A stretch of DNA of 34,132 bases from JBBDNC01 sp040877875 (GTDB lineage Bacteria > Bacteroidota > Rhodothermia > Balneolales > Balneolaceae), in contig JBBDNC010000037.1 in NCBI GenBank assembly GCA_040877875.1, positions 1 to 34,132 of the forward strand. The letters are read 5' to 3'. Below the pieces are notes generated by a model, which was given only the letters and a program-made list of their open reading frames with translations, was not told the DNA's origin and ran no database searches. This document shows, piece after piece, positions 16,699 through 23,700 of the stretch (positions within the stretch are counted from its first letter, which is position 1; each line of letters opens with the position of its first letter). The translations under genes and the position numbers were made by a program.

Positions 16699-17090
16699 GG
16701 GGGGGGATAGATTACCAGCTCTTCCTGGGGAGAGGTAAGCTGTCGGGCGAGCCTGTAGTCGTTGACGCCAAAATCGACATAAGCAAGTTGGAGATCCAGG
16801 GGGACGCGTGAATCCAGATTGGGATGCTCCAGAAAATCGGGTGTTTGCATGGATAGCAATATACGCTGCCATCGGACGGCATTGATTGAAAAAACACCCA
16901 TATTGGGATCACCGGGATTGATTTGAACGAGGCCCGAGTTGGAGATTATCTGGCCGAAATCAAGCGATTGTTCTACCCGGGCGTCTGTTTCCGGTTCTAC
17001 TTCAATTTCTATGCTTAAAAACTGGGCAAATCCTGCCACAGGCAGCAGTAAAAGGAATACAATCAGGGGATATGTGAAAAATCTATTCAT
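16611..17090 (-). CDS. fimbrial-like secreted subunit, frameshifted at a run of eight C
   Basis: As read it encodes 159 residues: a signal peptide (about 1-21, MNRFFTYPLIVFLLLLPVAG), then FLSIEIEVEPETDARVEQSLDFGQII, a fibre-subunit opening, and VPLDLQLAYVDFG, which aligns with IPFTLQAAYSNVG of the next gene upstream. After residue 131 the frame is lost at C8 on the coding strand (16706-16699) and the protein ends in an unrelated 28-residue tail with two Cys. Adding one C would restore a 170-residue subunit ending at 16579 with the group's closing strand. The start at 17090 is chosen because it begins a signal peptide; an in-frame start at 17186 would add 32 non-signal residues. It overlaps the upstream gene by 8 bases. 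It could be phase-variable, inactive, or an assembly error. Confidence 0.72.
   Translation of the reverse strand: MNRFFTYPLIVFLLLLPVAGFAQFLSIEIEVEPETDARVEQSLDFGQIISNSGLVQINPGDPNMGVFSINAVRWQRILLSMQTPDFLEHPNLDSRVPLDLQLAYVDFGVNDYRLARQLTSPQEELVIYPPPISRRVNGQPPIYTCTERLMWETCRPAPM
16699..16706. repeat. homopolymer G8 (C8 on the coding strand)
   Basis: Eight consecutive G on the plus strand lie exactly where the two parts of the subunit gene change frame. Nine would put them in one frame. Runs of this kind are prone to slipped-strand mispairing and also to sequencing error. Confidence 0.85.
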
Positions 17091-17697
17091 AGGTAACGGT
17101 GATTGTAATCTGGCTAAAATAATCACCGACATCGACATCCCCGACTTCAATGGTCCCATACAGGTATAAGACGGCCGTTTCTTCAACGAGTGACTGGTTA
17201 AATGCCTCTGTTGGAGGGGGCGGGGGAAGGCCGGGCGGTTCGTGCTGGCGCTGGAGGACCGGAAACCTCACATTGGCGTAATTCCCGCTCAAGGAGATGA
17301 TCTCGGCTTGTGCGGGACTATTCTGGGCTTCACCCACATTGGAATATGCCGCCTGAAGGGTAAATGGAATCCGGCAAGTGCTCTCGCTGCAAGCCTCGTT
17401 ACCGTTCAAAAACAGATAGTCCGGCCCGTCGATTTCCACGAGGGCATCCAGATACCGTATCCCTTTGATTTCCACTGCATAAGCTTCAGCCAGATCAACG
17501 GTATAAGTATAGGAACTTTGGCCTGAGCCGCTGATCACCGGCCCCCCGCTTTGGTGGTTGAATTCCAGATCGCCGGTTCCCAGGATCACATTAATTTCGT
17601 AGGCACTCCCGTATTGGCCGAAATTGATTTCCTGCCCGTTAACCGATTGATACCCGGTGAGTAGTAAACTCATTATAATAAAAGTTTTCCACCGCAT
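17083..17697 (-). CDS. fimbrial-like secreted subunit with a Cys pair
   Basis: A 204-residue exported protein of no named family. It has a signal peptide (about 1-21, ending VNGQ), a mature part opening EINFGQYGSAYEINVILGTG, a central NEACSESTCRIPFTLQAAYS with two Cys that could form a disulfide, a proline-rich PPGLPPPPPTEAF linker, and a closing EETAVLYLYGTIEVGDVDVG...TVTYE strand. The last two parts match its frameshifted neighbour downstream, so the pair look like a tandem duplication. The start ATG overlaps the stop of the upstream subunit gene as TGATG, and its stop overlaps the next start by 8 bases. I infer a fibre subunit or adaptor. Confidence 0.72.
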   Translation of the reverse strand: MRWKTFIIMSLLLTGYQSVNGQEINFGQYGSAYEINVILGTGDLEFNHQSGGPVISGSGQSSYTYTVDLAEAYAVEIKGIRYLDALVEIDGPDYLFLNGNEACSESTCRIPFTLQAAYSNVGEAQNSPAQAEIISLSGNYANVRFPVLQRQHEPPGLPPPPPTEAFNQSLVEETAVLYLYGTIEVGDVDVGDYFSQITITVTYE

Positions 17698-18263
17698 CAG
17701 ATATATTCGATTTCAAGTGTAAATTCTCCTTCGTAGGTGCCCGGTGCTGCATTTGCCAGGTCAATTCTGCCACCTACCCAAATATAAAAATCTCCGTCCT
17801 GGTTGAATTGCAGGGGAGGGGTTTCAGCTTCAAAGAGCTCAGACGTATCCTGCTCGTCCACATTATTCCCGGACACATCGTATTCAAAGAACAGAAAGCC
17901 GGTTCCTTCTACATTGGACAATTCCCGGGTCGGCAGATAGCTGATCCTGAATGATGCTCCCGGTTCTCCGCTGGCTACAAGTTTGCCTGCGCGAAAACTG
18001 AGCGTCGGGTCTACGGTAATGATGTTTGCTTCCTGGCTGGCTCCCCGAAGGTCCATCCCGCGGGCCGTAACAACTTCTATTTCTGCTTCTTCTGCAGGGT
18101 CTACGACATTGGCGGAGACCTGAATGCTGACCGACGCATCCAGCCTTTGCTGGGCATGGGCTGCTGGCAGAGCCATGAAACCACAGACAAATGCAAGGAC
18201 ACCTGCGTGAGCAATTGATATTATTTTCCTAATGCACATGCTTGTAAGATCAGGGAATTTCAT
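17697..18263 (-). CDS. DUF4402-like secreted subunit
   Basis: A 188-residue exported protein whose signal peptide ends PAAHA before QQRLDASVSIQVSANVV, an alternating hydrophobic opening like a donor strand. The middle, TVDPTLSFRAGKLVASGEPGASFRISYL, and the end, DGDFYIWVGGRIDLANAAPG then TYEGEFTLEIEYI, follow the DUF4402 layout. The ATG at 18263 gives a slightly long n-region; a second ATG at 18239 (MCIRKIISIAHAG) would also give a good signal peptide. It follows the PilX-like gene by 34 bases and is coupled to the next gene through TGATG. It probably belongs to the same transcription unit as the pilin-like genes upstream. Confidence 0.75.
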   Translation of the reverse strand: MKFPDLTSMCIRKIISIAHAGVLAFVCGFMALPAAHAQQRLDASVSIQVSANVVDPAEEAEIEVVTARGMDLRGASQEANIITVDPTLSFRAGKLVASGEPGASFRISYLPTRELSNVEGTGFLFFEYDVSGNNVDEQDTSELFEAETPPLQFNQDGDFYIWVGGRIDLANAAPGTYEGEFTLEIEYI

Positions 18264-18297
18264 CCCGATGTCCAGTTAGGAACTTATAATGAAATGA

Positions 18298-19380
18298 TTA
18301 TTCAAAAATACTGAGGGCTGTAAAATTCCATCCGGCTTCGTGGACATTTGCAGCGGCCTGTTCGGCATACTGCTGGGCCGTGCAGTCATATTGAATATTG
18401 ACATTCCCCGCGAAGTCAATATTCATGCTGCCGAGTCCGTCGTTCGTTTGACCGATCAGCGTGGAGCCGTTAATACTTGGGGTCCCCTTGGCTGACAGGG
18501 AGGTGGCATTTTCAAAAATCACAAGCCCGTTAAAGGTGAAATTCCCCCCGAGACCTAATTCCGGTGCCTCATACTCCGGGTCATTTATATCCATCTCTGC
18601 GTTCTGTTTAATGATTAAGATTCCCCATCCTTCGGAAACTCCACCTGTCAATTTAACCGGACCGTCAACCATAAATACACCAGGGTCATCTTCAGTTCCC
18701 ATGTTTGGGGTGTCATTATTTAATATTACGGTTCCAGGTTGGCCTTCGAGCCGCTGGATCAGTTCCTCAGCTTCGTCAAAACTGGTTTCTGGGTTGGAAT
18801 GATGGGGGGGAGATCCCGTAATCTGACTTTCGTAGGGAACAATTTTTGTAGAATCCTCACTGCTCGGATAGGTGATGCCGGGTTTGTCGCCGCATTCACC
18901 GGTTTCCGTTGGATCCTCTCCATGGATTTCGGCAGCTGCTCCATCTATATCGAATTCGAAGGGGGTCATGGTAATTTTAATGGCACTGTCGAACGTAGGG
19001 ACAAAATGGAGCTGACGAACTTGGTACCGGCCTGTGATGGTGTGGCTAGATTCATCGGCTGTGCCGGTTGACTGTAAAATGTAGATCCATTCCTCTGCAG
19101 AGTCATCTTCGATGTCACAGATGACATGTGCTTCACCGCCATCCAGGTTGTAAGGAGGAGGGTTATTCTCAGAATAAAAGTTCTCGCAATCCTCAGGGTC
19201 CTGCATGAGTTTGTGTATCGTCAGTTGCAGCCCGGCATGGGCAATATTGCTTGCCCGAACCTGTTCGGCATACTGGACTCCGTGTCTCGTCATCTCCCGG
19301 ACCCGGTCCTGTAAACCGGATTGAGTAATTCCTACCGACAACATCACTCCTGCAACTATAATCAGCATAGCTCGTCCCAT
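18298..19380 (-). CDS. PilX-like single-span protein with a beta-solenoid-like part
   Basis: A 360-residue protein with one N-terminal hydrophobic helix (about 4-22, MLIIVAGVMLSVGITQSG), an alpha-helical stalk (QYAEQVRASNIAHAGLQLTIHKLM), and a large extracytoplasmic part. Near residues 250-315 it reads GWGILIIKQNAEMDI, then GGNFTFNGLVIFENATSLSA and INGSTLIGQ, a pattern seen in PilX-type minor pilins of type IV pili that carry a stacked-strand domain. The typical prepilin peptidase cut (G before F-T-L-I-E) is absent. Two Cys near residues 42 and 57 may pair. It is the third of three pilin-like genes in a row. I infer a membrane-anchored or pseudopilin-like protein. Confidence 0.65.
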   Translation of the reverse strand: MGRAMLIIVAGVMLSVGITQSGLQDRVREMTRHGVQYAEQVRASNIAHAGLQLTIHKLMQDPEDCENFYSENNPPPYNLDGGEAHVICDIEDDSAEEWIYILQSTGTADESSHTITGRYQVRQLHFVPTFDSAIKITMTPFEFDIDGAAAEIHGEDPTETGECGDKPGITYPSSEDSTKIVPYESQITGSPPHHSNPETSFDEAEELIQRLEGQPGTVILNNDTPNMGTEDDPGVFMVDGPVKLTGGVSEGWGILIIKQNAEMDINDPEYEAPELGLGGNFTFNGLVIFENATSLSAKGTPSINGSTLIGQTNDGLGSMNIDFAGNVNIQYDCTAQQYAEQAAANVHEAGWNFTALSIFE

Positions 19381-19390
19381 AGTACCCTCT

Positions 19391-19984
19391 CTATTCTGTA
19401 TTCATGGATAAGTTTCCCGGTACAATGGTTTTTCGCCATTGAGATACGGGATACCTCGTTTGTCCCCCCGGCATGGAGACTCCTTCTCTCGGTTGGGTTT
19501 CAATAATCACCTCAATACTCCGAATAGCAGAAGGATCCGTAGTCTCATTCCCGTCCCTGTTAAAATATCTCAGATCAAACCGGGTAATGCCGATTCCGAT
19601 TGAAGTGGTATCTCCACCGGCAATTCTTCTCTCAAGGGTCCTGTGATCGGGATTATCCGACCCGGCAGGGATATCTGTAGTCAACTCCCAGGTAATCGTT
19701 GACGGATCTGTAGAAGGGTCCTGATCGAATTTGGCTTTAAACGTGATGCTGTGATCCCCGATGGACTGGATTGGGTCCACGGGAGTCTCTCCAATCTGAT
19801 AGGTGTCATACCCGATTTTTTTAAAATCGTATAAAATCATTTCATAAACCGATTCGGTATGGCTTTTTGACATCTCGTGCAAGGTCAGATCCGTTGCATG
19901 CCGATTCAGCCGCAAATTGAATCCGGCAATAATCAACATCAACATGCCGGCAATAATAAAACTTGTCGTCAAACCTAAATTCAT
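19391..19984 (-). CDS. pilin-like single-span membrane protein (PilW/GspJ-like layout)
   Basis: A 197-residue protein that begins MNLGLTTSFIIAGMLMLIIAGF, one hydrophobic helix, followed by an amphipathic segment (SHTESVYEMILYDFKKIGYDTY) and a beta-rich globular part (residues about 65-190) with GIGITRFDLRYFNRDG and IRSIEVIIETQP. This layout, including the GITRFDLRYF type of strand and the late IRSIEV strand, is that of minor pseudopilins such as PilW/GspJ. It lacks the G-F-T-L-I-E cleavage signature. It stands 10 bases upstream of the PilX-like gene and is surely co-transcribed with it. Function is inferred from layout only. Confidence 0.6.
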   Translation of the reverse strand: MNLGLTTSFIIAGMLMLIIAGFNLRLNRHATDLTLHEMSKSHTESVYEMILYDFKKIGYDTYQIGETPVDPIQSIGDHSITFKAKFDQDPSTDPSTITWELTTDIPAGSDNPDHRTLERRIAGGDTTSIGIGITRFDLRYFNRDGNETTDPSAIRSIEVIIETQPREGVSMPGGQTRYPVSQWRKTIVPGNLSMNTE

Positions 19985-20140
19985 AATGATTTATTTATTT
20001 CTGTACAATAAAACCTTGTTGCCATCTCCCCTCGGGTAAGTTGTCACCGACAGGAATGGGGTAAAACGATTGTATATGCCGGGAATCCGTGACAGGAGAC
20101 AGTCAATTGCCACACTGTACAACATACCATACAACACACG

Positions 20141-20635
20141 TTAGTCATGATTATAAGTCCTTAGATATTGTACTTGTATCGGGTTCGTCAAATATGGATT
20201 CTCAATCGTTACAATCATCCGTTTGTGTCTTGTTTTTGAGGAGGTTTCCTCATATTGGGTACTGTCTGCATAGTGTACAGTTACCAGCATGTTAAAATTG
20301 CCCAGATTCGTATTAATATCCTCTTCACACTTGTCATACTTGCTGAACGTATCAATATTCGGGTCATCGCAACTTGCAGTGCTCCCTGAGAAAGGTGAAG
20401 CTTCAAAATCGCCAGGTACATGAATCGGTATGGCACCATTTTTAGTCGTATCGTCAAACGCTTTCAGCCGGGCTTCATCAATCAAATCCTGTGCCAGGGT
20501 TACACATAGCATTTCCACTTCGCTTTCCACCTGCCTTTCCGTATTTGACAGGATATGCCGGTTTGTAGAAAGAAGGATCAGTGAAAAGATGATCATCGCC
20601 CCGATGACCTGTATAATTTCTGTATATCCACTCAT
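20141..20635 (-). CDS. pilin-like single-span membrane protein
   Basis: A 164-residue protein of no family I can name. Residues about 5-24 (TEIIQVIGAMIIFSLILLST) form one hydrophobic helix with a glutamate near position 5, loosely like a pilin N-terminus but without a processing site. A helical segment (ERQVESEVEMLCVTLAQDLIDEARLKAFD) follows, then a beta part with two Cys around residues 78-92 that may pair, and a closing FNMLVTVHYADSTQY / HKRMIVTIENPYL. It is the first of three pilin-like genes and carries the promoter and palindrome immediately upstream. The gap to the next gene is 156 bases with no terminator seen. Confidence 0.6.
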   Translation of the reverse strand: MSGYTEIIQVIGAMIIFSLILLSTNRHILSNTERQVESEVEMLCVTLAQDLIDEARLKAFDDTTKNGAIPIHVPGDFEASPFSGSTASCDDPNIDTFSKYDKCEEDINTNLGNFNMLVTVHYADSTQYEETSSKTRHKRMIVTIENPYLTNPIQVQYLRTYNHD

Positions 20636-20645
20636 ACATTGAATA

Positions 20646-20659
20646 TTAGAATTTTCTAA
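20646..20659. promoter_or_regulatory. TTAGAATTTTCTAA palindrome (candidate operator)
   Basis: This perfect palindrome, extended to 16 bases by an A and a T, lies between the -7 box at 20666-20673 and the start codon at 20635, so it probably overlaps or just follows the transcription start. It is identical to the second palindrome at 8687-8700. Its position would suit a repressor. Confidence 0.55.
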
Positions 20660-20665
20660 TGTTTA

Positions 20666-20696
20666 TAAATGTACTCAAATTCCGAATCAATACAAA
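20666..20696 (-). promoter_or_regulatory. Bacteroidota-type promoter for the pilin-like genes
   Basis: On the minus strand TTTG (20696-20693), 19 bases, then TACATTTA (20673-20666) matches TTTG-19-TAnnTTTG in all but the last base. It serves the gene starting at 20635, and likely the whole run of genes down to 16579. Confidence 0.6.
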
Positions 20697-20764
20697 CAGG
20701 GTTATGAAAGAGTAAGAAGTGGCATGGGAAATGTTTCCAAAACCGGGAAGCCCATAACCAGAGC

Positions 20765-23700
20765 CTATTTAACATGGATCATTTTTTTATCCAGAACCCG
20801 GTCGGGGGTAACGAGCCGGTAGAAATAAAGACCGCTGGCAAGGGAACGGGCATCCCAATTGATATCGTAATAACCGGCACTTTTCCGTCCGTTTACCAGG
20901 GTTTGGATGCGCCGCCCGAGAATATCATAGATATCCAGCCGTATTACAGCCTCGACGGGCAGGCCATAGCGGATCGTGGTAGTTGAGTTGAATGGGTTCG
21001 GATAATTGTCGAAAAGAACTACTTCATCCGGCAGATCAATCGCATCGTCGCCCGGTTCAATCGATAGTACAAATCGAGGATTCGTGGTCAATTCAGGATC
21101 TTGGGCGAGCAGGCGGAAATTGCTTGTCGTATTCTTCTGAAAAGTAGAATCGTCCGGCTGGTCCACAAAAGTGAAGTCATAAAATGTATTTTCTTTTAAA
21201 TTGATTTCACTGCCGTTATGGGTATCGGTCAGGATGATCTCCCATTCGTCGGGAATATTATTCATCTCCGGCCAAGTGAGTGTTACATCGCTGGGAGAGT
21301 ACCGTCCGTCAACGACACTGGCTGCATGGATCCTGATTTCAACCGGTTTGGCAAACCGGCGGGGAAGGTTGTTGATGGCAAGTTCTATCCCGTCGTTCAT
21401 CAATGAAAATATTTCCAGGTAGGTGTCGGTTTCGAAGGGCAGGAGCCGGTAGGCATCCATATCATCGATTCCGTTGGTCCCGGCCTCGGTAAAGGATAAA
21501 TGGGTGGAACGGGATCGGCCGTCACTGAATATTTCAAGCCCGATTGTAGGGACTTTTTCATCGTCCTTTTCTTTATCCCGGTCTGCTGTTTTATAAAATG
21601 CACCCCCGGTTGTTTTGGAATTCTTTCGCACTTTCAGGGACGGAGTGCCGTTGCCATTGGCTTTTACCCAGAATCCCTGGAATGGAGCAATCAATCCGTC
21701 TCCGAGTGACCCGGTAGCGCCATTCCAGGTAAGGTATTGATTTGTGTTTTCGTCCCATATATAGATACTGTTGCTCATATTGGTTTTCTGCCACGTCCCG
21801 TCATCCCAGTCGACCGTAGCCGTGTACGGATTGCCAACGATATTCCAGCCGGTATCAGCCGAGGCCGTATATGTGACAGGAAGCGTGATCTCTGTTCCAT
21901 TGCCGATATTTTCAGCCCCTTCAACATCCAGTGTGTAGGGAAATGGAGTGTTATACCGTTCATCTTCCGGTATATCTCCGAAAAAATAGACGAAATAGCC
22001 TCGTCCTATCGTCATGGCATCTGAAGCATTGGCAGGTGCCCGCCACCGCAACTGGTCGGTACCGGGATGGTCTTCCTTATACCAGAGTACATTTGGCTGA
22101 AGCTCTTCCCCTAAAGTGGCTCCGGTAAAGCCCTGGGTGATCGTTCCGTCGAGGAAATTTCCAAAAGTTGCATCCAGGGGAGTGGAGAGCAACCGGTATC
22201 CCTGAGGCGCTTCGACATCCCTTAACATGCGAATATTGGAGACTTCACCGGTCGTCACATTCGTAGCAAGGTTGAAACCGGAGGAAATAGTCAACTGCCC
22301 CTGGGTGATTTTCAGGGTATCTGAAATTACAAGGTTATTGTTTACAGTTACCGTTGTAGGGTTGTTGATTGTAAAAGTTTTAATGTTTTGAATACCGTTG
22401 ATATCCTGGGGGGCACTTCCGTTAAATTCAACATCCGTACTTGTCAGGGAGATATTGGTGCCGTTGATATCCCCGCCGATTCTAAACTGGGATTCATTTC
22501 CGACCAGTGTACCGTCCTGAAGATTCAGATCCCCTAATGAAACGAGCTGGGAGCCGGATAACATCGTTAAGGTATTTCCTGTTGCAATATTGACATTTGA
22601 AAAGGCCTCGAAATAGCCATGAACCTCTACATCGTTGTTGATATTAAGGTTGTTGCCTGTGAAATCCCCTTCGACGGTTTGAAGGGAGGATCCGTTAAAA
22701 TTGATCCCGGATGAACCTGCAATAAAGTTGGCCAGGTCCACATTTCCTTCCAGGTTGATCGTACTGTTGTCGGCAAAAAGGCTGCCTCCGCCCGATATTT
22801 CATTGTTGACAGTAAGAGTCCGATCGGCCATAGTGATATTCGCGCTGGTTTCGAGGACCAGGAAATCCACGACGGGATTAACGGTGTTACTGTTGGTATC
22901 GTCCAGAATGGGAAACCGTTCGATCGTTGTACCGTCCTGCCGTTCGGTAGGGATTAAAACAATCTCCCCGGTAGTGGGCAGGGTTCCAAGGCCCCAGTTT
23001 CCGGTATGGGTCCAGTCAGATGCGTTGCCCGGGTTCCCGCCGGCATTGGCTGTCCAGCGGTTGAATTCGGAAATAGTGATGACTGCATCGTCGTCGATGG
23101 ATTGGGAATTTACAGACCCGGTTACCGTAGCTGTCGCAGAAGCTGTCCCTGCGGTAAGGGTTGCAGAATAAGTACCGTCTCCGTTATCCGAAACGCTGCT
23201 TAAGGATCCTGCGGTTGTGGAGAGGTTTACATTATCCCCACCGCCGGTGAGCAGGTTACCGTATGCATCGATCAACTGAACGGTAATGGGGGTATTGTCA
23301 GCTCCGTCATTTTGGAGATAATTCCGTACGGGAGTGAGGGTCGAGGTGGTGGGGCTCGCAGCTCCCGGCTGGACGGTAAAAGTGTTACTGGTACCGGATT
23401 CGGAAGATGCAGTTTTACGGGCAGTAATCGTTGCCGATCCGGCCGAGGTAATCGTGATGGAGTGAGAAGAAAGAATCCCGTTATTGAAAGCCGGACTGGT
23501 TCCTCCGCCGGAAGAGATCGTTTGATCGGAGGTAATTTCAACGGTATTACCGGATCCGTCGAATGACTCAACCGTATTGTTATGCGCATCCTGCGCAGTG
23601 ATTCGAAGATTAAATGATGATCCTGCAGTCTGGGTGCCAATATTTCCGCCTCCGGATGCTTCAACAACAAATTTATTGAGACTACCGTATGTATAAGTCA

